From Membranipora membranacea (taxonomy: Eukaryota > Bryozoa > Gymnolaemata > Cheilostomatida > Membraniporidae): 60,000 nucleotides of DNA. How positions within the stretch are numbered: the first letter of the stretch is position 1; each line of letters begins with the position of its first letter. Position numbers and translations under genes: made by a program. The DNA lies in the NCBI GenBank assembly GCA_914767715.1, contig OU612065.1:40922001-40982000 (forward strand), in the 5' to 3' direction. The notes beneath the pieces were generated by a model. The model saw only the letters and a program-made list of their open reading frames with translations, ran no database searches and had not been told where the DNA came from. Positions 37,701 to 50,144 of the stretch are shown piece by piece.

Positions 37701-40700
37701 TATCCTATTATAAGCAGTTTTCAAGATAACCCTCTTTCAGCACGTTTTTCCTATGCGGCGTGGGTTAAAAGTACCAAACTGGAGAGAGGACAACTCCAAA
37801 TTGAGGCATAAATCAGAGCTCAGAAAACTGTCTATTCTGGGAGGACTACTCCAGGTACTGCTATGTTCTGTTTTCTATCACAGATAGTCTTATTATATGT
37901 ATACCAGACTCCATGCTTTTAATACCTAACGGCTATCAAGGATTATACTGTGAGTCTATTAACTGTCACTCACCTTAGGATCAGAGAGAAAGTTTTTAGT
38001 CGCCTCTCCGATCTCACTCATAACTTGGTAAGAGCTAGATATCCCATAATCCTCAGCTTTCTTTTTACTATCTATGTACATATTCTAAAATCATAGACAC
38101 GCTTTTATCAGAAAATTAATGCGGCATCACAATCATGCATTCTTTTTAGCCCATATAACACTATAGATTAAACATATGAATGATTTTAACTACACTGTAA
38201 CACTACATAAAAAATAACATCTTTCCTAACCAATTCAGCAACAGCAGATATTTGCACAACGTCACCACTGTCTAATTATTTGCTAGCAAAGCCCTGATCT
38301 GTAACTGCCTCACAGTTCAGAGTTACATAACATCATACTACCAAGAACTCATAGAGCTCTGCAGCTAATCTTATGGGTATTTATTTATGTTTATATAGAC
38401 TAATCCAGGGCCCACTAATATTAAAGTTAGTAATATAATGAGGGCGATCAGAAGAATGTAAGACTTACTAAATCATTCATATCTTTATGTAGTCTGGTGG
38501 CTGCCTTCTTCTGAGCGAGACAGAATATGTAATTATCCATATCATCCTTCTCCATGGTAACTCGTATCACCTGTGAGTAAACAAACACTCCTAGATAAAA
38601 GGGTGACTGAGAAACCACTTCTTCTCAATCAGTCTAAACCATCTCCCATAAAGCAGTCAAAAACCTCAGATATTTCGTCCTCAGAAAGTGTTGGAAATAT
38701 GAGTGTCTTGATTCTATCCGACCAAAAATCCAATTTTAATGATTAAATATTAACATGTCATCACAGACCTTTAGGAATTTTACGGATCAGGAGGATCTGG
38801 ACAAGTGCGATTTACTCGCCTATATCTGAGTAAGTGTACAGGTATGCATTAAACTCCACAGTACAAATTATAAGATATTGGTGGATTTAGTGCCAAGTTT
38901 AGAAGGTGATGAATGTAAGAACTGTACAGTACACATATACTTACAATCTGATCAGTGGCTGGCTTTGCTATCCTCTGCATGAAGTTAATAAGATCTTGTC
39001 TTTTGACCATCTTGAGCTGTACTAACATACCTTCTACAGCTATTCTACCTGAGCACCACATTACATAGGAATGATCTGATTCCTTCATTAATACTCCTGT
39101 AGTCGCTTCCTGACTCGTACCATCATCTCCTGTAGGCAAATAATAACTGTATTATATCATAATCCTCAATCCATTCTCACACAAGGTAACCCAGAAAATC
39201 AGCCAAACTAATAAAACAAATACAGTCTCTCTCTGTGCTCAGCATTGATAAGATGTGTTGTTTGGGTGACATCTATAAACAGGAGGAGGAGACATCGGCA
39301 ATGAATGAATGTAAGGTTCGTATAATATAATATAAGAAGCTCACCGACTATACTGAAGTTAGACTCGAGAAGTTCTTTATTAGCTTTATACCAAGCTTGA
39401 GCTAATGTGCTATTTTTAGACCTTCCCAGGAGAAAGGCCAGGAAATAGATGAGCATTCCAAATATCAGACTCATCTCCACATAATAATTAGCCCAGTTTC
39501 TTCTTAGGTTCATAGGCACCTATTAATTAACAAATAAATAAAGGTGTTAATCATGAATCGTAATTAGTAGTGATGTACATTTCTGGATTAAGTGAACAAG
39601 AGTGATGACTGCTGGCTCAAAAGATAAAAGCAGTTAAAATTTTGTTGCCTTCACAAAACCTCATTTATAGAAAATTAGAAATAATATTATTTAAAAACAA
39701 GCAACTGTTAATTCAAACCTAACAGGTAATTAGAACAAAGTAACAATCGAATATACTACAAAACCTGCTTACAAGACCTGCTTACAGTGGCTCGTTTTAT
39801 CTACGCAGAAATACACCGATACTACTATGTAATGTGATGTATAGTGTGTAATACCAAAATCTGTTTTGAATCGATCAGGAGACAACCCAGAGACTACAAA
39901 TTTAGATCATGATTGATTTATATACAAGCATTTGGAGTTGCCCTCCTATTGGATTGTGACTCAACAAATGGTTCTAACTTGATCAACATTTCCTCTAATC
40001 GGGACAAGAGGAAGGATATATGTACAAATAAAATACCCGAGCATCTCAGGTATATCTCTCTCCCTATTTATATACATAACACCAAATCTTATAATTCAAT
40101 TGGTAACCTGAAGTACCCACAGTTTATCTGTGGGTGGTGACTGAGTGGAACAGGATAGTAAAGTTGTAGGTATCAAGGGATATAGGCCTAACTGCTACGG
40201 TTAGGGAAATTCTGAATACATAAGTTTAATAAATACCTTTGCAAATTTGAGCTCATCTGTTTTAGCACCATCAGTTGGAGAGCTAGTGACAGGATCTGAG
40301 TCTATCCCCTCAAACTCCTCAGTGTCAAACTCATCAAAACTATCCTCAACCTGTACAACAACACATTATAACTAGATCACATGTCATAACTGGGTAACAT
40401 CTCGATATATGAACTAAGAGCAAAACCTTGGTGTAAAACTGGTGGGGGCCATAAGAAGGACAAAGCGAGTTATAATCGGTAAGGGTTGTATGTTTGTATA
40501 ACGGCGTGACACAGTGAACAGTTATTTATGCCTACCTCTACAACAGCCTCATCCTCAAAGTCATCAGCTGCTGATTTAACAGGAGCTGTTTCTGCCTCTT
40601 CTTCAGCTGTGGCCATCTCTTCCTCTTCTATCACCTGATTCTCATCAGCAGAATCTGACTGCTGCTTAACAGGAACCTCAAACTCTAGAAGAGGTGTTAC

Positions 40701-43700
40701 AGTAGAGATACAGTGTGGGTGTGAGGTGAGGGTAATACAACACCAACAATACAATATGGATATAATGTACCATATCTGACAAACTGCAGCAAATTTATTA
40801 CTGTTTTGTACTTGAATTTGTATCAGCATTGATATTGTGGTCTTTGTGTGTAGTATTGTAACATCCTGTCCATCATGATGATGATTGATGATTTATATAC
40901 ATAGGCCTACCAATTGACAGATTTAACTATCAACTATCACTCAATGTCAATAATGTGCAGCCACAATGAATTGGCAAGTTTTATATTTTGAAGAAATTCA
41001 ATTTATATACTAATATACTATATACTAATAAGTGTCAATATGATTTTTGCATAGAATGAGACTCAACTGTATCATTTATTGATTGACATATATCATATCT
41101 CCGAACTTTTCTTTATCTAACACTAAAAGGCTCCATTCCCAATCAATCAAAATACTCCATGTTTTGGGTAGGCTATAAAACTGGGTGGGAAAGTGGCTGA
41201 TAGTGGAATACTACTACCAGGTATCCCGACACAGCTTGAGCGCTTAAACTACAGAGTTATATCCCGACACAGCTTGAGCGCTTAAACCACAGAGTTATAT
41301 CCCGACACAGCTTGAGCGTTTATACTACAGAGTTATATCCCGACACAGCTTGAGCGCTTAAACTACAGAGTTATATCCCGACACAGCTTGAGCGCCTAAA
41401 CTACAGAGTTATATCCCGACACAGCTTGAGCGCTTAAACTACAGAGTTATATCCCGACACAGCTTGAGCGCTTAAACCACGGAGTTATATCCCGACACAG
41501 CTTGAGCGCTTAAACTACAGAGTTATATCCTGACACAGCTTGAGCGCTTAAACTACAGAGTTATATCCCGACACAGCTTGAGCGCTTAAACCACAGAGTT
41601 ATTTCCCGACACAGCTTGAGCGCTTAAACTACAGAGTTATATCCCGACACAGCTTGAGCGCTTAAACCACAGAGTTATACATCATGTGGTGATATATGAG
41701 AGGCATCACTACTGAGGAGTCCTCTCAATCAATGCCAAATAAATGGACATATGTAATAAAATGATATCTTTAATTAAGAGATACATGTTTCTTTTCTTAG
41801 ACTTCAAGAACATATTAGCCCACATCTTGAAAACGCTTCCGTACTCCCAGCTGTGACATGGATCAGGGAGATTCTCCCTGCATGGATAGATGAAAGACAT
41901 TTTATTGCTATTGCTATGTTATGTAATAAGTCTTCATTGTTATATAGCAGGTTCTGGTCGATAATGAGCATTGAGCTACCCTTACCATGACCTATGTTAT
42001 TATTTATGTTCATTTATAAGAATGATTGAAATAACAGAAATTATACGTATACATATTACGACTAACGCAGATAGGCACTGTAGACTGGAGACTTAATAAT
42101 AAATGTAAAAGCTGTAGACATAACGGGAGTGTGAAGGTGTGTGAAGGTTCATAAGAGGTCTTGTGTTACAATCTTGAGAGGTAGTGATACAGTATTGTGA
42201 TGTCGGGATTGACATTGACTTTCAAAAAATTAGCTTGCATATTGCAATGACAGTAGACTCTCGAATACGGCTAATATTTTCGCCGCCTTTGCATAACGCC
42301 AAACATGCTGTCCAAATAACCATTATTGTGAACAAACAAAGTTTTTTTGAAAGCTCTCACATACGAAGCCGCTTTCATTAACCATGGTGCACACAAGAAA
42401 TGCCAACATAATTTTTCATTGCATCTTCATTTTTCTTGAATTTAACGCAAAAGAATGCCAAAAAACAACTCAAAAGTCCCTAAAAAGACCTCAAAAGTCC
42501 CTAAAAATAGCTGTTTTTTGGCATTCTTTTGCGTTAAATTCAAGAAACATGAAGATGCAATGAAAAATTATGTTGGCATTTCTTGTGTGTACCATGGTTA
42601 ATGAAAGCGGCTTCGTATGTGAGAACTTTCAAAAAAACTTTGTTTGTTCACAATAATGGTTATTTGGACAGTATGTTTGGCGTTAGGCAAAGGTGGCGAA
42701 AATATAGGCCGTATTCGAGAGGCTACTGTCATTGCAATATGCAAGCTAATTTTTTGAAAGTCAATGTGTATGACATTTGAAGAGTACTCTAAGAGAAAAT
42801 CATAATTAATTTTGATTCGAGCCTATGATCTGTTGTGAATTAATGATTGAAATTTCACATATTTTCATGGCTTCACAAAAAAAATACGTTGTATGGCGTG
42901 ACGTAAGAAGTCAATTTAGACTAGTCATATATCAAAGAAAATCATATTTTACGATGAACGCAATCTCTAAGTATACATTCCACCTGATTTGAAATTTCTT
43001 GCAATTAATTTGACTGCTCAATCTGCATTGACAAAAAGAGCGTTTTCTGCCTCATTACCTCCCTAAAATGACACAACGTCATCGAATCAAGTTTTTGTTC
43101 AGCTATTAATTTTCAGTAGCTCGGCAGCTTTCCAACGATATATGATATGTTGATATTCGGATCGGTCTTTGACATTACCTTAACATTTGCCACTAATGGT
43201 TTTTACTGTTTGTATTATATTATCCATTGTTATTTGATTGTTCCTAGCAAAAATATCCAATAAAAATTAAGGTGGTTGTAGCCTGATATCTTATTCACTC
43301 ATTCCAAAGTTTTTGAGGGGATCTGTACCATCACTCCCCTAATATTTGGATTGCTCTGTGGCTGTAGTGGTGGCTATTGTTGAGACAAGGCTGTGACACC
43401 CGTAATGTATTTTAATGAATAGGAGCTCAGAGTAAAATTTTCTCATTGGCCCTTACGTGGAGCTAAGATATGTAATTGGTCACCCAAGAATCCTACGTTC
43501 TAGCGAGTCCATTTATTCACATCCAGTATCACAGTAATTTAAGAAAACACTGCTTGTGACGTCATGAGCTGGGACAATGACTGTTTTCATGAAGCATCAG
43601 CTTTGAGCATCAACAGGATCTGCATGTGGTATGTGTAGAGTTTTGTCAAATGGCTAAAATGAGAGCTTAGAACCTCATGAAAAACATACAGTAAGTTAGA

Positions 43701-44092
43701 ACTTCATTGGGTATCCACTTTAACCCTAGATGTTTGGGGGCCTAAAATAAATGTTTGGTGGCTGGTAACACATTCCATTCTCGAGCAGTGCGTATAAAGA
43801 ATGAGGCTTTGCATATTTTATAAGTGAGGTAGTACTCTCCATATAGGACACTACTACTCTTATATATATATATGTTCCAATTGACTCACTCTGTCTGTGC
43901 CGGGCGTTTGTTGTACCCTATTTATTTATTATTTATTAACTTAATAAAATCATTTGTAACTTAAGAGCTTAAAAGCTAACTTAGGGACATACCTTCCTCA
44001 TCAAACTCTGCAAATTCATCATCTTCATATGTTATGGATGGTGTGACAAATAATGCAACACACACAAAAACCAAGAGGAGCTTCCAATCCAT
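34710..44092 (-). CDS. CCDC47: CCDC47 (calumin), ER membrane protein of the PAT/multipass translocon
   Basis: Twelve exons in phase: 44092-43993, 40684-40536, 40350-40237, 39519-39345, 39129-38945, 38570-38469, 38084-37974, 37097-37015, 36899-36841, 36443-36334, 35336-35169 and 34781-34710. The product has 475 residues (human 483). CCDC47 binds ribosomes and helps insert multipass membrane proteins. It is also linked to ER calcium handling. Seen: signal peptide of about 21 residues; acidic luminal segment (DDEFAEFDEE, IEEEEMATAEEEAE, FEDEAVVE); transmembrane helix about residues 136-153 (FGMLIYFLAFLLG); the family blocks NSTLAQAWYKANKELLESNF, MWCSGRIAVEGMLVQLK and KRQDLI; a basic C-terminus with MNEEDP and KKMSKMKAVKIKSA. 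Both membrane and ribosome-binding parts are intact. Intron 1 (3.3 kb) holds a minisatellite and a foldback. Confidence 0.95.
35031..35160. repeat. Pure GGAGA microsatellite touching a CCDC47 donor
   Basis: About 26 uninterrupted copies of a 5-base purine unit. On the CCDC47 strand it is a CTCCT tract that begins directly after the donor GTAATCAC of exon 11. Confidence 0.97.
36498..36541. repeat. Short hairpin in a CCDC47 intron
   Basis: GGTTATACCAGAGA and TCTCTGGTATAACC are inverted around 16 bases, 55 bp upstream of exon 10 on the sense strand. Confidence 0.75.
37344..37834. mobile_element. Long-TIR non-autonomous element, family A, copy 2
   Basis: About 490 bp in the CCDC47 intron between exons 7 and 8. 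It starts TAGACAGTTTTCTGAGCTC and ends GAGCTCAGAAAACTGTCTA, with intact TA at both edges. It matches copy 1 (387-896) along its whole length by eye, including the central GCCAAATTGTCCGCAAAACA. Confidence 0.85.
41187..41681. repeat. 38-bp minisatellite grown from a family D foldback end
   Basis: About 12 units of ATCCCGACACAGCTTGAGCG plus CTTAAACTACAGAGTTAT in CCDC47 intron 1. The leading edge, GGGAAAGTGGCTGATAGTGG and then CTACTACCAG, matches the right half of the foldback at 23226-23361 (GGGAAAGTGGTTGACAATG, CTACTACCAG, ATCCCGA, AGCGCTTAAACTA). Confidence 0.88.
42212..42767. mobile_element. 556-bp foldback element, family E
   Basis: Arms of about 255 bp with few mismatches: ACATTGACTTTCAAAAAATT at the left, AATTTTTTGAAAGTCAATGT at the right. 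The loop (about 42468-42510) holds two direct copies of CAAAAGTCCCTAAAAA. No coding capacity. It lies in CCDC47 intron 1. Confidence 0.92.
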
Positions 44093-44409
44093 GGTTATGT
44101 GGCATGAATGGGTAAATTGAATGAAGTAAAAAAATCTTTACTTCCAAGTTTAATAATGCCGCAAACAAGGCCCTGTTGTTGTTAAAATGGGTCAATTAAT
44201 CACATGACCAATAATAGCTTAATTGTAGATATCTGGTTTAGGGAAATTAAAGGTGACCTCCTTACTTATATTTCTCTTGAGAACACCCAGGCTAAGTCAC
44301 ATGATCATAATATAATGCAAGTTTTGCCCAGTCTGGAGTCAGATTGCAGTTCAGCTCACTTAGTTCAACAAGGAAGCTCTGCATTATTTAATTTGGAGCA
44401 TTCTTTAAC
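44093..44409. promoter_or_regulatory. Candidate bidirectional promoter, CCDC47 / fucosidase A
   Basis: Only 317 bp separate the two divergent start codons. All 5' UTR and core promoter sequence of both genes must fit here, unless upstream noncoding exons exist. No TATA box or CpG cluster is obvious. Confidence 0.55.
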
Positions 44410-47400
44410 ATGCTTGTATTACTATTGTGCACTTGCATATCTGCAATTTTCACCTCTGTACATGCAGATTACCAGCCAACATGGGATTCTCTAGACAAGA
44501 GACCCCTGCCTAGTTGGTATGATGAATCTAAAATAGGGATATTCATACACTGGGGTGTGTTTTCTGTGCCAAGCTTTGGCTCAGAATGGTTTTGGGAAAG
44601 CTGGCAGATATCCAAAGCAAATTCTTCCTACAGGCAATTTATGAGCAACAACTACAAGCCAGGGTTCACTTATGCAGATTTTGGGCCGCAGTTCACTGCA
44701 GAGTTTTATGATCCTGATCAGTGGGCTGAGCTTTTCAAGAAGGCTGGTGCAAAGTAAGTGGTTGTGTTGTTTTGTGGACTAGATTTGACTTGTTGTCTTT
44801 GTGCTACAGTGTATTTCATGTGAGTGAGGCGTCGCTTCAACAATCATTACGTTCTTGGCATTGGTTCTGCTGAACTGCCTGCTCTGTCTGTCATGTAATT
44901 CAATGTTTGCCATTATTTCTCTGAGATTGAGTGAGTAATATTTTGTTGTATGCTCCAAGCGTCACTAAGGAGTTAGATAAACTACTAGGTGGCTTCCTTT
45001 ATCAAACAAAGTTTCAAGATGATAGCAACAAATAATGATGTAGACGGTAGAATAGGATTGACAATGTTGAACTGATGAATAATGTACTTTACTAAAATTT
45101 CAAAAACATTTAGTCAAAAGAAAGATGTATTCTAGACTTAAATAATGTTAGTCACCATTGTTTCTGTATTAATTCTTTATAATAATTATCATTTTGTTTC
45201 ATACTTTTAGATACGTTGTTCTAACCAGCAAACATCATGAAGGATTCTGTAACTGGGCCACTAATGTATCATTCAGCTGGAATTCTATGGATGTTGGACC
45301 TCATCGTGATCTCGTCGGTCAGTTTATATCCAGATAAGTATATAAGTATATAGACAGAGAGTGGCTTCATTATTTGGGAAGCTTCACATATATGTTGTTA
45401 GGTGTGAGATGTCATGATTTGCTGTAGTCAGTATAGATCATACATGGAGACGAGGGTTAAATTTCATGATGTTGTTCTTATTTCAGGTGATTTGGCCAAA
45501 TCTATAAAGAGTAAGACAGACATTCACTTTGGACTCTATCATTCCTTGTTTGAGTGGTTTAATCAGCTCTACTTAATGGATAAAGCCAATCAATTCAAAA
45601 CTCAGCTCTTCTCGAAGGTATACATCTCATGTGTGTGATGACTGATTTTAGTATTGCAACGATATGTGTCATAAAATCATATTATTATGAGATTAAATTA
45701 AAAAAATGCCGAGCCATGTTCCTAAAATAAATGTTGATCGATTGATTACATACATATAAGCCAGAACACTAATATTAGGTGACGGTGTATACACTAATAT
45801 GCTTAGTGTCACACATATATTATGTAATGTAGGGTAAGACTATCCCAGAGTTACACGAGCTGGTTAATAAATATGAACCTGAAGTTATCTGGTCAGATGG
45901 AGAGTGGGAGGCCAGTGATGATTATTGGACTTCTAAAGAATTTCTAGCCTGGCTATACAATGATAGGTGAGTACTCTATATACACGAAGCTACACAATGA
46001 GAGGTAACAGCTCAGCATTAGGAGAAGGTAAGTACTTGACAAACACAGAGCTTCACGGTAACAGCCAAGTATTAGGAGAAGGACATACATGTATACCTAT
46101 GTATTAGCAGTTCGAGGGGGTCTCCAAATGATGGATAGAATGCGGGCAGTCAGGGGTTAGATAAAATTACTAATGGATGCATTAACATGTGATAGATATT
46201 TATCAGGTACCATTTAGTATAACTGGGCTCACTGCTGATATTATCAGTTTTATGGCTCTTCAACTGTCAACTCAAATAGAGGGGTGTGATTTATACACTC
46301 TATAGTATGTGAGATTTGGTATACTGATGAGATGATTTAAGAGGGGTTGTTCAAGAGCTGAAACTGAAATCTTACAAAACCCGCCTTTGAGACTTTAGTA
46401 TCTCTACTATACAATCTGTCAGTCCCAGTCACAAGTTCAGAGTTTGAGACGTTAGTATCTCTACTATACAATCTGTCAGTCCCAGTCACAAGTTCAGAGT
46501 TTGAGACGTTAGTATCTCTACTATACAATCTGTCAGTCCCAGTCACAAGTTCAGAGTTTGAGACGTTAGTATCTCTACTATACAATCTGTCAGTCCCAGT
46601 CACAAGTTCAGAGTTTGAGACTTTAATATCTCTACTATACAATCTGTCAGTCCCAGTCACAAGTTCAGAGTTTGAGACTTTAGTATCTCTACTATACAAT
46701 CTGTCAGTCCCAGTCACAAGTTCAGAGTTTGAGGCTTTAGTATCTCTACTATACAATCTGTCAGTCCCAGTCACAAGTTCAGAGTTTGAGACGTTAGTAT
46801 CTCTACTATACAATCTGTCAGTCCCAGTCACAAGTTTGTACAGAGTTTGAGACGTTAGTATCTCTACTATACAATCTGTCAGTCCCAGTCACAAGTTCAG
46901 AGTTTGAGGCTTTAGTATCTCTACTATACAATCTGTCAGTCCCAGTCACAAGTTCAGAGTTTGAGCCTTTAGTATCTCTACTATACAATCTGTCGGTCCC
47001 AGTCACAAGTTCAGAGTTCAGAGTTTGAGACGTTAGTATCTCTACTATACAATCTGTCAGTCCCAGTCACAAGTTCAGAGTTCAGAGTTTGAGACTTATG
47101 TGCATATAATGAGAATATAAACATGTCATAGCTGAATAAGGATATTCATTTCTTCATTCTGTAACTTAGCTGTGTATTGATATTCTTACTTCTTACTCGG
47201 TAATATTGTTATGATGAGAGATAAGATAGACTCACTGAGCTGTGTCGTGTGTAACTCCTGTATAATAATTTCTATGTATATATGTATGTATGTATGTATG
47301 TATCTGTATATTTCTCTGCATATTCCCTTTAGCCCTGTGAAGGATACAGTAGTAGTGAATGATAGATGGGGAAAAGGAATAGCTTGTCATCATGGTGGAT

Positions 47401-48826
47401 ACTTTACATGTCAAGACAGGTACAATAAATCTGAGTGGTGTATTAATATTTTATATATAATTATTGGTACAGGCCCACATAAGTACTTCGTATTATATGC
47501 CTCCTGTGTCTATGATGTCTGCAGCAGTTCCTGTATGCAGCTGTATTATATAGATCCGTTTGTGTTCTGATTTGGACATTCCAAGAGTTATATATTTTAG
47601 TAACTTGTTTTTGCATTCAGATTTAACCCAGGAGTGCTTCAGAAACGTAAATGGGAGAACGCTATGACCTTAGACAGAGGGTCCTGGGGCTACAGAAGAA
47701 ACGCTCAGATCTCAGCCTATCTTTCTCAGTTTGATATTATCAAAACTCTAGCTGAGACTATCAGGTATTCTTATCTACTGCTCTTATCTAGATAAGAAGC
47801 TTATGAGAGGAAGTTTATTTTAAGGAAGAATATACTACAGATATCAGATTTTGGGAGTAAGCATATCGCATTACGTGTCATAAAAACTAAATATCTACCA
47901 ACAATATCAACCTTCTGCTTGTTTATCTGCTGCTCATATTTATGTGTCTTTAATTTAATCAGCTGTGGAGGAAATATGCTGATTAATGTGGGTCCGACTC
48001 ATGATGGTAGGATATTACCGATATTTGAGGAGAGACTTTTACAGCTGGGAGCCTGGCTCGATGTTAACGGTGAGGGAGTATACTCTACTAAACCATGGAC
48101 TTATCAGAACGATACTATCAACTCTGATGTCTGGTATGTATGAGTTAAAACATTTAGATAATACAGTGTCTGTATTTTTCAGCGCTTTGGTGAAACAAGA
48201 CAACATAATACATTATGATATTATCACAGAGTAAGGATATATATCCTTACTCTGTGATATAATCATGGATCTTGTAGAGCACCGTGAGACATTATATAAC
48301 CATCATGTGATATAATACAAGCTGATACTGGAATAAAATAAGCAGCAGCAGTAATCAGTGTACTTCCTCCTCTCTCACATCACATGATACCAGAGATGGC
48401 CCTCATGACTGACAGAGATGGCCCTCATGACTACCAGAGTTGGCCCTCATGACTGCCAGCTTATCTAATATATATAAGACTATCGGTCAAATCAGAGCTC
48501 TGTTTGTGTGAAGGTCATCGTTGTTAATGTTTGCTTTCAGGTACACCATGAAGAAATCGAATACATCAGAATCCGGTCAAAGTGTTTACGCGTTTCTCTT
48601 GAAGTGGCCCGAGGATAATACACTGAAGCTTGGTGCTCCGATCACTGCTACTAACACCCGTATACAGCTGCTCGGTGTAGAGGCTCAGCTCAGATATGTA
48701 GTTGTGGGTACGACTGTTCAGATAGCATTACCTTACCTACCACCTGGTAAACTACCCAACGATGTCGCCTGGGTTATCAAGTTTGATAATCTGAAGAACA
48801 GCTGGACAAAGTTTGACACATATTAA
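44410..48826 (+). CDS. Alpha-L-fucosidase (GH29), tandem copy A
   Basis: Exons 44410-44753, 45211-45317, 45487-45617, 45833-45966, 47333-47419, 47621-47764, 47963-48133 and 48541-48826, all in phase, 467 residues (human FUCA1 466). Lysosomal or secreted enzyme that removes alpha-linked fucose from glycoproteins. Signal peptide about 1-19 ([18 protein letters not shown]). GH29 blocks: [66 protein letters not shown] and IWSDGEWE with the nucleophile Asp at about 216 (human Asp225), then [17 protein letters not shown] with Glu at about 280 in the place of human acid/base Glu289. [14 protein letters not shown] follows, and a beta-sandwich C-terminus. It looks catalytically intact. Intron 4 carries a 57-bp minisatellite absent from copy B. 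Confidence 0.95.
46374..47095. repeat. 57-bp minisatellite, about 12-13 units
   Basis: Unit TTTGAGACGTTAGTATCTCT plus ACTATACAATCTGTCAGTCCC and AGTCACAAGTTCAGAG, in intron 4 of fucosidase A. Since 57 is 19 codons, the minus strand stays open for 164 codons with a 19-residue period. I do not call it a gene. Confidence 0.95.
48222..48259. repeat. Palindrome, dispersed family, copy 2
   Basis: TATCACAGAGTAAGGATAT followed by its complement, in intron 7 of fucosidase A. The same position in copy B carries it too (53964-54001), so it predates the gene duplication. Confidence 0.93.
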
Positions 48827-50144
48827 CTGACTGGTGAAACTGAGTTTCTTACTTACTCGATTTTAGTTGATGTTATTTTACAAAATCTTTACTCACCTTA
48901 AGTACAGCTGAAGGAATATTGCATTCCATGATTATTTGTGAGCGTTATTTTTGTATTGATTATCTTCCCCTTTTTTTTTCCTTTTCAATTACGCATTAAT
49001 CTTACTTGCTGTGGTACAACCACATTAGTGATTCTATCTGATAACAGTCAATGACTTACCTGACCAAACTGGCCTGCAAACACTTGTTGTTAATAATGAT
49101 AATAAAAAATATATTATGATAAACTTCACAGTAGAATATATCATCTGAATTACTCTACCTAGCAGTAAGTGTGCATTCCTAGGATGAAATTCACGATCTC
49201 TCGGCTTACGCTGACTCATGTGAAACAGAACTAATAATGGAGGTCCCCTGTTTGCACTCAAAATCCTTATTAGCAGGTCGAAGAACCCTGTACACATAGA
49301 GGAATCCATGGTGGGTATGAAGTCCCAGGCTTATGCGGTACCAATATTATTGTGCAATGCTTTACACTGGGTTGAAGTTGTCAGCAGAGAGGGATTAAAA
49401 ACTAAGATATTCTATAAGCCTTCCTCCTATACAACATCTCGGTGTTGTCATTAATAAAAAACCTGGTATGTGGACTGCCTGCAAGTCAGTAATAGCATCA
49501 TTGCTGCTACACAATTCAATATTGTAATGTCACCAACAATTAAATGCCTCGGTGCCACAATGCTAATGCTCTAATGTCTATACATGTACTCTATATAGTG
49601 TCAGGTCTAGTCTAGGTATATTATTATTACGGTTTTATTCATCGGTTTAAAACATTTACAAGAGTTATCCTCTAATCAGTCATGTCCTTACAACTCCTGA
49701 CACATATTTTTACATGAGCAAATTATTACATCACGACGTAAAAATTCTAAGTAAGCTTTGAATTGAAATAATTAATGATGGTTACTTTATTCAACTAGTT
49801 GGGGGATGATATAACGAGACGCTCGTTCCGAGGACCATCATGCTTTTTTTTACTACACATCAGGATCATTGAGGATTTTCCTATTTGAAATTCATTATTT
49901 GATGTTGAATTTCCTGTAAAGATAACTTGACAATGATTACAGAGTTTGATTAATCTTCAACAGAATATATATTTATAAACCAAACATGCCTCCTCTAATC
50001 CAGTGAGGTAATTCCCCCAATCCCATTTACATCAACCAATCACAATGGATTAACACTAGGCCAATCAGATTACTTTAATCTTATCACTATCAATGGAATT
50101 AGTCGATTGCGTCAACAATAACTACCTACAGCTGAGGCTTAGAG
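48827..50144. other. Spacer between the two fucosidase genes
   Basis: Contains the 3' UTR of copy A and the promoter of copy B. No gene recognised. A minus-strand frame at 49034-49309 has a protein-like stretch (RGPPLLVLFHMSQRKPRDRE) but no known family and no partner exons. The sequence just upstream of the copy B start does not match that upstream of copy A. Confidence 0.5.

Noticed and set aside
46337-47006. Minus-strand frames with a perfect 19-residue repeat (up to 164 codons)
   Set aside because: A 57-bp tandem repeat keeps any stop-free frame open. There is no start context, signal or partner exon, and it sits in an intron of an intact gene.
48222-48259. Transcription terminator hairpin
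   Set aside because: It is within a spliced intron of a eukaryotic gene and recurs elsewhere, so a dispersed palindrome is the better reading.
49034-49309. Minus-strand frame of 91 codons between the fucosidases
   Set aside because: Some protein-like composition but no family resemblance, no splice partners and no upstream signal.
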